The position numbers and the translations under genes were made by a program. The notes beneath the pieces are model-generated. The model was not told the DNA's origin, searched no databases, and saw nothing but the letters and a program-made list of their open reading frames with translations. Below, piece by piece: positions 1 through 6,963 of a DNA stretch of 10,344 nt. The first letter of the stretch is position 1; the number at the start of each line of letters is the position of its first letter. This stretch comes from Myxococcota bacterium (lineage in GTDB: Bacteria > Myxococcota > Polyangia > GCA-2747355 > JAKLHH01): assembly GCA_022710245.1 (NCBI GenBank), contig JAKLHH010000168.1, positions 1-10,344 of the forward strand, written 5' to 3'.

Positions 1-1239
1 CTGAGCTCGCAGATCTCGGTGCGCGCGGTGGTCGCGGCCCTCGTCGCCGGGCGCGACGCCGCGGCCCGGGCGCAGCTCGAAGCGCTGCTGCCTGTCGCCG
101 CCGATCAGCTGCTGGTGCGCTGGCTCGCGGGCGCTCTGGGCGTCGCGCTGCTCGCGCCCCACGACGCGGCGCTGGTCGAGCTGCTTGACGGCGGGTACGA
201 CGGCACGCCGCGCCGTGGCGTGCAGCCGGACCTGGTCGCGATGCAGGAGCACAACCCTCGCTTCGAGGAGCTGGCCCGCTGGCTGATCGACGCGCTGGAG
301 CGGCTGGCCAGCGGCTCGGCGGCCGCGGCGGCCTACCTGGTGCTCCTCGGCGAGCAGCTCGCCCGCAGCCAGACGACGGCGGCGTTGACCGAGCGGGCCT
401 TCGAGGTCGCCCGCGCCCTCGATCCGCTCGGCGGCCAGGTGGCGCTGCGCTGGGCGGCGGTGGTCGGCGAGGCCGACCGGCGGATCGCTCTCCTCGAGGA
501 GGCGCTGGGACACGACGGCGACAACCGCGACGCGCTGGAGCAGCTGGGCCGGCTCCACCTCGAGCGGGGTGCGGCGCGACGAGCGGCCGAGGTGCTCGAG
601 CGGGCGATCGCGATCGCCCTGCGGACCACCCGTGGCTACGGCTTCCAGCTCACCGTGCTGCGCCTGGCGCAGGCGCGCTATCACCAGGCCTGTGTCGCGC
701 TCTACGGCGTGCCGCCGGGAAGGTCCCGTCCGCCCGGCAAGCCTGCCCCCGCGGCGCTGGACGCGACGGAGCGCCTGTGCCACCAGGCGCTCGAGCTGCT
801 GCGGGAGCATCGCTTCGAGGAGGGAGCGATGCACTCCGCGCTCTACGTCACGCTGGGCATCGTCGAGGGCTTCCGGGACGCCCACGCTGCCTCGCTCGAC
901 TGGGCCGATCGCGCCATCGCCATCGACGGCAGCACCTACGCCTGGTCGCTCCGCGCCTCGGCGCTGAATAACCTCGGGCGCCTCGACGAGGCTCAGCAGA
1001 GCGCGGAGCAGGCCCTCGCGCTGGCCCCGGACAGCCACTGGCATCCGCATCTGGTGCTGGCCTGCATCGGCGCCAAGCGCGGCGATGGAGTCGCCAAGGT
1101 CCTGCCGTCTCTGCAGCGGTTGGCGGCGCTCTGGCCCGAGGGGCGCGCGGAGATCGCCAGCGAGCCCGACCTGGACTCGGTGCGAGACAGCGACGAGGTC
1201 CGAGCGCTGCTCGCCGCCTGGGCGCCACCGGAGACCTGA
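1..1239 (+). CDS. TPR-repeat protein, 5' end outside the window
   Basis: Alpha-helical tetratricopeptide-repeat protein, probably a protein-interaction scaffold; no catalytic motif or specific partner is visible. Numbering from the first internal GTG (base 19), which gives 406 residues, TPR-like helix pairs lie at about 167-200 (DALEQLGRLHLERGAARRA), 272-305 and 306-339 (ASALNNLGRLDEAQQSAEQA, then LALAPDS). The tail ALWPEGRAEIASEPDLDSVR followed by a DEVRALL helix resembles the capping end of many TPR proteins. The frame is open through bases 1-18 with no stop, there is no convincing ribosome binding site before the GTG, and the protein begins inside a helix, so the true start is probably upstream and this is a 5'-partial gene. 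The first 150 residues are helical and Ala/Leu-rich without a recognisable domain. It ends at TGA 1237-1239, convergent with the PLD gene. TPR assignment is good; function is unknown. Confidence 0.85.
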   Translation: MSSQISVRAVVAALVAGRDAAARAQLEALLPVAADQLLVRWLAGALGVALLAPHDAALVELLDGGYDGTPRRGVQPDLVAMQEHNPRFEELARWLIDALERLASGSAAAAAYLVLLGEQLARSQTTAALTERAFEVARALDPLGGQVALRWAAVVGEADRRIALLEEALGHDGDNRDALEQLGRLHLERGAARRAAEVLERAIAIALRTTRGYGFQLTVLRLAQARYHQACVALYGVPPGRSRPPGKPAPAALDATERLCHQALELLREHRFEEGAMHSALYVTLGIVEGFRDAHAASLDWADRAIAIDGSTYAWSLRASALNNLGRLDEAQQSAEQALALAPDSHWHPHLVLACIGAKRGDGVAKVLPSLQRLAALWPEGRAEIASEPDLDSVRDSDEVRALLAAWAPPET

Positions 1240-1310
1240 GCGGACCCGCGCCGGCGCGGGCTCAGTCCGCCGACCGGACAAGCTGCGATCAAGCCGGGCT
1301 GGTCCGCTCA
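1237..1310. terminator. Candidate bidirectional terminator between convergent genes
   Basis: Two convergent genes end here. A perfect 16-bp palindrome, cccgcgccggcgcggg, lies at 1245-1260, 5 bases past the + strand stop. In addition TGAGCGGACC (1237-1246) and its exact reverse complement GGTCCGCTCA (1301-1310) flank the gap, so each gene ends in TGA followed by the same seven bases. Both arrangements could fold in RNA. There is no T-tract, so classical intrinsic termination is not assured. Termination is inferred from position and symmetry. Confidence 0.45.
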
Positions 1311-2639
1311 CTCCGTCGCGAGGCGGAGCGGCCAGGCGAGCGCGGCGCGGAGCCGCTCGCCGAGGCCGCGCGGCGAGCGCGGCAGGTAGCGGTCGCTCCG
1401 CGCGAGGTCCTCGCCGAGGGCGCGGCGCACCTCGCGCACCACGCGCGCGTCGCGGGTGAAGAGCAGGCCCTCGGCGTTGCGCGTGTCGGAGACCTTGGAG
1501 GCGTTGTAGCTGCCGAAGGCGGCGAGGCCGTCGATCAGGTACAGCTTGCCGTGCTCCATGCGGCGCGTCTCCCAGATCTCGCAGCCGGCCGCGACGAGCG
1601 CGCCGTAGTGCGACGAGGTGATCCAGTAGGGGAGTTTGGAGACCTCGCTCGCGGCCTCGCCGGTCGTCACCAGGCGGACGCGCACGCCGCGACGGGCCGC
1701 GTCCATCAGCGCCTGACGCAGCGGCTTGCCGGCGTGGACGAAGTTCGAGGAGAGGGTCACCTCGCGCCGCGCCTTGCGCACCGCCTCGGTCAGCGCCGCG
1801 GTGATGCGGTTCGCGCCGGCGCGCGGCCAGAAGGTCCGCTCGTCGCCGAGCGGGTCCCAGGCGACCAGCGAGAACTGAGGACCGCGTGCGCTCGCAGGGC
1901 GACGCGCGCGCGGCTCCGACGACGACGCGAGCTCGCGCCCGAGCTCCGCGAGGAGCGTGTCGTAGGCGGCGCGCCGCTCGCCGTGGTGCAAGAGCGCCTG
2001 CAGCCCGCGGTACGGCCGGCAGCGTCCGAGGATCCGCAGCGCCTCCCCAGCGATGGCCCCGACCACCGGCCCGCGCAGGCGGAGCCCGAAGTCGGTCCAG
2101 CGCTCGTAGTACTCGTGACCGACGTTGCGACCCTCCATCACCGCCTCGCGGCCGTCGGCGACGAGCGCCTTGAAGTGGATGCCGGACGCGGGCCGCCGGA
2201 GGTGGACCGCGAGGCCGCCGTACCAGGCCACCACGCCGCCCGCCTGCTCGAGCGCGGCGAGCTGACGGCGCCGCAGCTCGCGAGCGGCGCGCGTGGCGTG
2301 GGCGTCGTAGACGAGCTGCGCCGTGCGGTCGAGCGCCAGCGCCACCCGCACGCCGCGGCTGGCCGCGCGGGTGAGCGCGTCGAGGAAGCGCTCGCCATAG
2401 CGATCGTGGTCGATCGCGTAGCTGGTGCCGATCAGGCTCGAGCGAGCGCCGTCGATCATCGCCAGGCGCCGCTCGAAGGCGCGCGCTCCCTCGCGGAGCG
2501 GCTCGACCAGGGTCGCGGCGAGCGGCGCGCCGCGCGCATACCGGTCCAGCCAGGCCGGCGGCCCGGACGCCGAGCGCGGCGCGGCGAGGGCGGAAGCCGC
2601 GACCAGGCAGAGGAGCAGGGTGATGGCCGAGGTGCGCAT
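1308..2639 (-). CDS. Secreted phospholipase D superfamily protein with two HKD motifs
   Basis: Phospholipase-D-superfamily enzyme; the family cleaves or transfers phosphodiester bonds in phospholipids or nucleic acids through a phosphohistidine intermediate. Starting at ATG 2639 (443 residues), the first HKD motif is HFKALVAD (H155, K157, D162) with the trailing N172, and the second is HGKLYLID (H363, K365, D370) followed by GLAAFGSYN (N379). This two-domain layout matches cardiolipin-synthase-like and secreted PLD proteins. The N-terminus MRTSAITLLLCLVAASALA is a Sec-type signal peptide with likely cleavage after ALA (residue 19), so the product is probably periplasmic or secreted; LLLC is a poor lipobox. 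The frame extends upstream to a GTG at 2687, but that would bury the signal peptide behind 16 polar residues, so the internal ATG is preferred, although its ribosome binding site is weak. It lies 143 bp downstream of the Cys-rich lipoprotein gene on the same strand and could share its transcript. Substrate cannot be read from the sequence. Confidence 0.88.
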   Translation of the reverse strand: MRTSAITLLLCLVAASALAAPRSASGPPAWLDRYARGAPLAATLVEPLREGARAFERRLAMIDGARSSLIGTSYAIDHDRYGERFLDALTRAASRGVRVALALDRTAQLVYDAHATRAARELRRRQLAALEQAGGVVAWYGGLAVHLRRPASGIHFKALVADGREAVMEGRNVGHEYYERWTDFGLRLRGPVVGAIAGEALRILGRCRPYRGLQALLHHGERRAAYDTLLAELGRELASSSEPRARRPASARGPQFSLVAWDPLGDERTFWPRAGANRITAALTEAVRKARREVTLSSNFVHAGKPLRQALMDAARRGVRVRLVTTGEAASEVSKLPYWITSSHYGALVAAGCEIWETRRMEHGKLYLIDGLAAFGSYNASKVSDTRNAEGLLFTRDARVVREVRRALGEDLARSDRYLPRSPRGLGERLRAALAWPLRLATE

Positions 2640-2764
2640 CAAGGGCGGGGCTGCTGGGTGCAAGGACCTGGCCAGGCGCCCCTCCACGTGCGGTCGAGGA
2701 GATCCACGTCGACGGCCCTCTGCGAAATCGATGAGCGGGGGCGCAGCTCCTCGATCTTCGAAGG

Positions 2765-2777
2765 GGTCTCAGAGACC
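2765..2777 (-). terminator. Short palindrome just after the lipoprotein stop
   Basis: GGTCTC-A-GAGACC is a perfect dyad beginning 5 bases beyond the stop of the leftward lipoprotein gene. As RNA it would give a stem of about 5 bp with a 3-base loop. It lacks a following U-tract, so it may be a weak terminator, an RNA-processing or attenuation element ahead of the PLD gene, or chance. Function is inferred from position only. Confidence 0.25.
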
Positions 2778-2782
2778 GCGAG

Positions 2783-3226
2783 TCACTGACAGACGTAGTC
2801 CACGCACTGCTGGTTGCCCGGGCACGTCTGGCACGCGTTCCCGTCGTTGCCGCAGATCGCCACCGTGCTCGAGGGCGGATAGCACTTCTTGCCGAAGCCG
2901 TCGTAGCACCCGGTGCAGCAGCTCCCCGCCCAGCACTTGCCTGGCTTGCCGCTCGCGGTGCAGCTCGTGGTCCCCTGGCCAGGGCAGACGGCGGGGTTGC
3001 TGTCGGCCTTCGGGCTGGCCTCGGCCCGGCGCGCGTCGCTGGCGACCCTGCCGTCGATCCTGCCGGCGTCCCCGGGGCGGTAGAGGTACTGGTCGGGCGT
3101 CCTCGCGCGCGTGTCCCGGTGGATCGGCGCCGCGCTGTCGTCGGAGCAAGCGGCGAGGAGCAGGAGCGCGCCGACGGCGAGCAGCCGGACGGTGGCAGGG
3201 GACGCTGAGGACGTGAGAGCGATCAT
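2783..3226 (-). CDS. Small cysteine-rich lipoprotein
   Basis: Predicted 147-residue lipoprotein of unknown function. The N-terminus has a signal segment (VRLLAVGALLLL) ending in the lipobox LAAC with lipidation Cys27, followed by SDD. Residues 28-80 are a polar Asp/Arg/Ala-rich linker, probably disordered. The last 67 residues hold twelve cysteines (81, 89, 98, 103, 104, 107, 115, 125, 132, 135, 141, 146), including a CC pair in CWAGSCCTGCYDGFGKKCYP and CQTCPGNQQCVDYVC near the end, so a disulfide-knotted surface domain is likely. Similar Cys-rich tails are frequent in myxobacterial lipoproteins, but I cannot name a family. The start is well supported: GGAGG lies 5 bases before the ATG. That ATG overlaps the stop of the upstream metallopeptidase gene (ATGA), so the two are probably translationally coupled and may act at the same envelope site. 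Confidence 0.86.
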   Translation of the reverse strand: MIALTSSASPATVRLLAVGALLLLAACSDDSAAPIHRDTRARTPDQYLYRPGDAGRIDGRVASDARRAEASPKADSNPAVCPGQGTTSCTASGKPGKCWAGSCCTGCYDGFGKKCYPPSSTVAICGNDGNACQTCPGNQQCVDYVCQ

Positions 3227-4488
3227 GACTTCCTCCCTGGAGCGCCGAGGGCACGCGCGCCGGCGCGCCGGATCTCCCCGGCGAGCTGGCCGCCGTTGAC
3301 GCGGCGGTCGGCCTCGAGGAGCGCGGCGATCCAGCCGCGCAGGTCCACGGTGTCGCCGGCGCGCTCGTCGCTCGCCAGGTAGGCGGCGAGCGCGAGGCGA
3401 TCCACGACGGAGATCTCGCTCCAGGCGCGGGCCTCTCCGCGGGCGCGAGCGCCGCGGGCCTCGAGCCGCCGCAGGTCCCAGAGCAGCCCGCTCAGCAGCT
3501 GGCTCTCCGCGTGGGAGCCGGCTGCTGCCAGGCGCGCGCCGTCGGCGGCCTGCGTGAGGTGGTGCCTGACGGTCCGCCCGGCAGGGAGGCGGGGCTGGTT
3601 GCTCGCCACCGCGGCGAAGTAGTCCGCGAGCGCCTCGTTGAGCGCGGTCGCCGTGCGGACCCGCGCGCCCGCCGGCCGGTCCGCGCGCAGCACGACGCGC
3701 GCGAGGACGTGGAAGAGCTCGTGCGTGATCACCAGGTCGTGCCGCTCGAGCAGCATCAGCGTCCCGAGGAAGACGCCGCGCTCGTTGCCGCGAGCGAAGC
3801 GCTGCTGCTCGTCGGGCTTGCCGGCCGGGTAGAGGTGGAGCACGCGCGGCACCGCCGGGAGGCGGTCGAGGAGCGCCGTCGCGCCAGAGGCCACGAGGAG
3901 CCGCCGGTAGAAGTCGAGACCGCGATCGAGCTTGAGCGCGAGCGAGCCGAGGAGGTTTCGCTGCACCTCGGGGCTCATGCCGTCGAGGGCGGCCTGCTGT
4001 GCGTCGGCCGCGGGGGTGCCCCGCCGGGTGAAGATCTCGACGCGCGCCAGCCTGCCCACCTGGTAGAGATCGCGGCGGTCGAAGTCGCCTGCCGGGTCGA
4101 CCAGCCCCTCGAGCCGCTGGTGGGTGATGGCCGGACAGGCGCCGCGGAGCGGGCGCGCCGCGAAGCTCTCGACGATGACGGCGAAGGGGATCCCGACTCG
4201 CGGCGAGGCGCGATGCGCCAGCACGAGCCGCGCGTAGGGGCCAGGGCTCGCTCCGGTCGGCCGCGGCCTCGCCGGCGCGGCGGTGGCGAGCGCCGCGGCG
4301 CCCAGGGTGAAGAGCAGCACGAGGTGCGCGGCTGGCCGGCGTCTCGACGGCCGCGCGAGCTCGCCGAGCAGGGCGTCGAGGAGAACGGCCCAGCGTGGTC
4401 GGCGCCGCCGCGGCTCGCTCGTCGAAGGAGCAGGGGTCCAGCGCGGGAGCAGGCGCGGGAGCGGGGCGAGCTGCAGATCGCGGGCCAT
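3223..4488 (-). CDS. Exported zinc metallopeptidase with HELFH and NEALAD motifs (gluzincin type)
   Basis: Predicted zinc-dependent endopeptidase. From ATG 4488 it is 421 residues. The core is HELFH (H256, E257, H260), with two zinc-binding histidines and the catalytic glutamate. NEALADYF follows 24 residues later, where E285 fits as third zinc ligand, as in the NExxxD motif of thermolysin (M4) and fungalysin (M36) type gluzincins. Downstream SGLLWDLRR (about 333-341) resembles a segment seen after the zinc site in M36-like enzymes. No typical FTP/PepSY propeptide or full family domain is evident, so exact family is open. A hydrophobic stretch at about 54-71 (AHLVLLFTLGAAALATA), preceded by Arg-rich residues 27-51, is a signal peptide or membrane anchor with an unusually long N-region; a later GTG/CTG start would make it a standard signal peptide. 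The chosen ATG has AGGGG just upstream. The frame could reach 4683, but that stretch lacks a ribosome site and would run into the divergent promoter region. The stop overlaps the lipoprotein start by 4 bases. Confidence 0.8.
   Translation of the reverse strand: MARDLQLAPLPRLLPRWTPAPSTSEPRRRRPRWAVLLDALLGELARPSRRRPAAHLVLLFTLGAAALATAAPARPRPTGASPGPYARLVLAHRASPRVGIPFAVIVESFAARPLRGACPAITHQRLEGLVDPAGDFDRRDLYQVGRLARVEIFTRRGTPAADAQQAALDGMSPEVQRNLLGSLALKLDRGLDFYRRLLVASGATALLDRLPAVPRVLHLYPAGKPDEQQRFARGNERGVFLGTLMLLERHDLVITHELFHVLARVVLRADRPAGARVRTATALNEALADYFAAVASNQPRLPAGRTVRHHLTQAADGARLAAAGSHAESQLLSGLLWDLRRLEARGARARGEARAWSEISVVDRLALAAYLASDERAGDTVDLRGWIAALLEADRRVNGGQLAGEIRRAGARALGAPGRKS
3232..3236 (-). 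promoter_or_regulatory. Ribosome binding site of the Cys-rich lipoprotein, inside the peptidase gene
   Basis: GGAGG on the minus strand, 5 bases before ATG 3226. It lies within the last codons of the metallopeptidase gene, which fixes the lipoprotein start and supports translational coupling across the ATGA overlap. Confidence 0.7.
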
Positions 4489-4697
4489 CGACCCCTGGAT
4501 AAGCAACGCTCGTGCCGGCTGCTGGCCCTCGGATCCAGAGGAGTTCGGCGCGCGCTGACGTCTCGAGTCTGCAGGGCGTGACAGCGCGGCCGCCGCGATC
4601 TCGAGGTGGGGTGCGGTAGCGTCAATGGGGTGCAAAGCCCTTGATCGCCCCGACGCCCTGCCGCTACCCTGATCGCTCTCCACCTGCAGAGGCCCCC
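4489..4697. promoter_or_regulatory. Divergent intergenic region between peptidase and DUF4139 genes
   Basis: This 209-bp gap separates two divergent genes and must hold promoters for both. It is less uniformly GC-rich than its surroundings around 4620-4650. On the + strand TTGATC (4641-4646), an 18-base spacer and TACCCT (4665-4670) form a weak sigma-70-like promoter that would start transcription shortly before ATG 4698. The 7-bp inverted repeat ggtagcg (4615-4621) / cgctacc (4662-4668) brackets it and overlaps the proposed -10. On the minus strand TTGACG (4620-4625) is a possible -35 with only a poor -10. TCTCGAG occurs twice (4561-4567, 4599-4605). All functional assignments here are inference. 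Confidence 0.4.
4641..4670 (+). promoter_or_regulatory. Candidate promoter for the DUF4139 pair
   Basis: TTGATC, 18-base spacer, TACCCT. Matches to consensus are 4/6 and 3/6 with the strongest -10 positions (TA...T) kept. The predicted transcript leader is about 20 bases. The overlap of the -10 with one arm of an inverted repeat would suit repression by a dimeric regulator, but no regulator gene is seen nearby. Confidence 0.28.
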
Positions 4698-6962
4698 ATG
4701 ACCACCGTCGAGTCCCGCATCGATGCGGTGAAGGTCTACCACAGCGGCGCCACCGTCTCGCGCGTCGCCGAGCTGAAGGCCGAGGGCGGCGCGCGCCTCC
4801 CCGAGGAGGTGGAGCTGCAGGGGCTCCCCCTCGCGCTGGTCGACGCGCTGGTCCGCGTGCGCGTGGAGGCCCTCGAGCCGGCCGGCGCCGAGCTGGTCGC
4901 CACCGACGTCCGCGTCGGGCTCCACGCCCTCGGCCACGACGAGGCGCCCGCGCCGCCGGACCTGACGCGGCTGAAGGCCGTCCGCCACGAGCTCCTCAAG
5001 GCCACCTGGCTGCTCAGGCAGATCGAGCTGGAGAGCGCCGGCCTCCGCGCGATGGAGGTGCCCGAGCGGCCGGCCGGCGAGGAGGGCAAGCCGCCGCCGG
5101 CCTCGCCGATGGCCGCGCGCGTGGTCCTCGAGCAGCTCGTCGACGACGCGGTCCAGCAGCGGCTCGGCGAGGCGCGCACGCTGCGCCAGTCGCTCAAGAC
5201 CCTGCGCGAGGAGGAGCGCGAGCTGCAGGACCGCCTCGACCGCGCCTCCAGCGCCCCGCTGCTGAAGCCCCACGAGCTGCGCAAGACCATCGTGGCGCGG
5301 CTGGTCCACGGCGAGGCGCTCGCGAGCGCGGCGCGCCTGGTGGTGGAGTACTTCGTCCCCGGCGCGCGCTGGGCGCCGTCCTACCAGTGCCGCCTGAGCC
5401 GCGACTGCAGCCAGGCCGAGCTGCAGCTCCGCGGGCTCGTCTGCCAGCGCTCGGGCGAGGACTGGCGCGGCGTCAAGCTCACCCTCTCCACCGCCGCGCC
5501 GCTGACCTGGACCGAGCTCCCCGAGCTCACCTCGATCCGTATCGGACGCGCGCAGTCGCCCTCGCCGGTCCGCCGCGGCTTCCGGCCGCCGCCCCGCGGG
5601 GCCGCCCAGCTCTTCTCGGACTACGATCGCGACCGCTCCGGCACCGCGCGCCTGGTCCCGCCCGCGCCGAGCTGGCAGGCGCCCTCCTTCGACGCGGCGC
5701 CGCCGAGCATGGTGCCGGAGCCGGCCCAGTTCGGCAGCGGCGTCCCCGTGGGTGGGGCCGCGGCGTGCTTCGACGACAGCGGCACGCCCACCTCGCACGC
5801 CTTGAGCCGGGAGCTACCCTGCGAGGTGCCCATGGACGTCGACGAGTGCGAGGCGGCGCCGATGCCCTCCGCCGCGCCGGCCGGGCGCTCGGCGCCGATG
5901 CCCGGCGCGCGGCCCGCTCCGCGCCGTCCCCTGCCGGCGATGGCGCCGCCGCCGCCGCCGCCGCCGGCTGCGCCGGCCATGGCCCGCCGCGCCAAGAAGA
6001 CGGCCATGGCCCGCAGCGAGTCCGCCAGAGAGGAGTACCAGGCGCTCTCCGAGGAGCCGGCGGCCGCCGCCCCCGCCGCCGAGGCGATCCTCTTCTCCCA
6101 GCTCCGCCTGCCGGCGCCGGCGAGCGGCGAGCGCAGCTGGCTGGCCCCGCTCGACCTGCAGGCGAGCTACCTCGAGCTCCTCGCCCGCTCGCGCGTGGTG
6201 GTCACCCTCGACGTCCTCGCCGTCGTGCGGCAGGCGCAGCAGCGGGCCGCGGCCGCGGCCGACGCGCCGCTCCCCGAGGGCGCCTGCGACGTCCGCTCCG
6301 TGGCCGGCTACTTCGACTACAGCTACCAGGCCGACGCCCGCGTCGACCTCGAGTCCGACGGCACCTACCACTCGCTCGCGCTCGGCGACCGCCAGGCGCC
6401 GAGCGACGTCCGCTACATCGTCGCGCCGCGTGAGGACACCTCGGTCTTCCGCATGGCCCGGCTCACCAACCCGCTCGCCGCGCCGCTCCTGCCTGGTCCC
6501 GTCGAGGTGCACGTGGGGGGCGACTACGTGCTCTCAACCGGGCTGCCGCTCGTCGCGCCCCGCGGCGAGTTCCAGCTCGGCCTCGGCGTCGAGCAGGCGA
6601 TCAAGGTGGCGCGCAACACGCACTTCAGCGAGAAGCGCAGCGGCACCAAGGTGGTGGCGATGACCGAGCTCCAGCACGACCTCGAGATCGAGCTCGTCAA
6701 CCACCTGGACCGCGAGATCCTCTGCGAGGTCCGCGAGCGCCTGCCGCAGCCCGCCGAGGACGCCGAGGTCGTCGTCGAGGAGAGCGGCGTGGAGCCGGCC
6801 TGGGAGGTCTACGACCAGAAGGAGCGCGGCCTCGAGCTGCGCGGCGGCCGCCGCTGGACGGCGCGCGTCGGCGCGGGCAAGAGCGAGAAGCTGCGCGCGA
6901 GCTACGTGGTGAAGATCTACGCCAACAACGAGCTGGTCGGCGGCAACCGCCGGGAGGCCTGA
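4698..6962 (+). CDS. DUF4139/DUF4140 protein, mucoidy-inhibitor MuiA family, with long Pro-rich insert
   Basis: Member of the MuiA-like family, whose biochemical role is not established. Starting at ATG 4698 (754 residues): residues 6-23 (SRIDAVKVYHSGATVSRV) open the DUF4140-type N-terminal domain, about 6-80. Residues 90-185 are charged and helical, likely coiled coil (TLREEERELQDRLDR). DUF4139 begins near 211 with LVVEYFVPGARWAPSYQCRL and the hallmark SGEDWRGVKLTLSTAAP (252-268). A low-complexity Pro/Ala/Arg linker fills about 282-465, including seven consecutive prolines (417-423) from a CCG triplet run near base 5944. DUF4139 resumes at about 530-745 (RYIVAPRED, then HLDREILCEVRERLP), a beta-rich end typical of the family. 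No signal peptide or membrane segment is visible, so it is probably cytoplasmic. AGAGG lies upstream of the chosen ATG; the frame extends to 4641, but that start would fall on the putative promoter. It is followed after one base by a paralogue. Confidence 0.88.
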   Translation: MTTVESRIDAVKVYHSGATVSRVAELKAEGGARLPEEVELQGLPLALVDALVRVRVEALEPAGAELVATDVRVGLHALGHDEAPAPPDLTRLKAVRHELLKATWLLRQIELESAGLRAMEVPERPAGEEGKPPPASPMAARVVLEQLVDDAVQQRLGEARTLRQSLKTLREEERELQDRLDRASSAPLLKPHELRKTIVARLVHGEALASAARLVVEYFVPGARWAPSYQCRLSRDCSQAELQLRGLVCQRSGEDWRGVKLTLSTAAPLTWTELPELTSIRIGRAQSPSPVRRGFRPPPRGAAQLFSDYDRDRSGTARLVPPAPSWQAPSFDAAPPSMVPEPAQFGSGVPVGGAAACFDDSGTPTSHALSRELPCEVPMDVDECEAAPMPSAAPAGRSAPMPGARPAPRRPLPAMAPPPPPPPAAPAMARRAKKTAMARSESAREEYQALSEEPAAAAPAAEAILFSQLRLPAPASGERSWLAPLDLQASYLELLARSRVVVTLDVLAVVRQAQQRAAAAADAPLPEGACDVRSVAGYFDYSYQADARVDLESDGTYHSLALGDRQAPSDVRYIVAPREDTSVFRMARLTNPLAAPLLPGPVEVHVGGDYVLSTGLPLVAPRGEFQLGLGVEQAIKVARNTHFSEKRSGTKVVAMTELQHDLEIELVNHLDREILCEVRERLPQPAEDAEVVVEESGVEPAWEVYDQKERGLELRGGRRWTARVGAGKSEKLRASYVVKIYANNELVGGNRREA
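6952..6957 (+). promoter_or_regulatory. Ribosome binding site for the second DUF4139 gene
   Basis: GGGAGG, 6 bases before ATG 6964, within the last codons of the first DUF4139 gene. With the TGAgATG junction this supports coupled translation of the two paralogues. Confidence 0.65.
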
Positions 6963-6963
6963 G

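Noticed and set aside
1551..2789. 412-codon rightward open frame opposite the PLD gene
   Set aside because: The minus strand has intact HKD motifs and a signal peptide in this stretch; the + frame shows none and is low complexity.
3511..4581. 356-codon rightward open frame opposite the metallopeptidase
   Set aside because: No domain, and the opposite strand carries the zinc-site motifs and a ribosome-bound start.
4489..4683. 65-residue N-terminal extension of the metallopeptidase
   Set aside because: No ribosome site at 4683, no domain, and it would occupy the divergent promoter region; ATG 4488 with AGGGG upstream is preferred.
3975..5798. 607-codon leftward open frame across the peptidase start, intergenic region and first DUF4139 gene
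   Set aside because: It is antisense to two well-supported genes, its product is Arg/Gly/Leu low complexity with no domain, and such frames are expected at this GC content.
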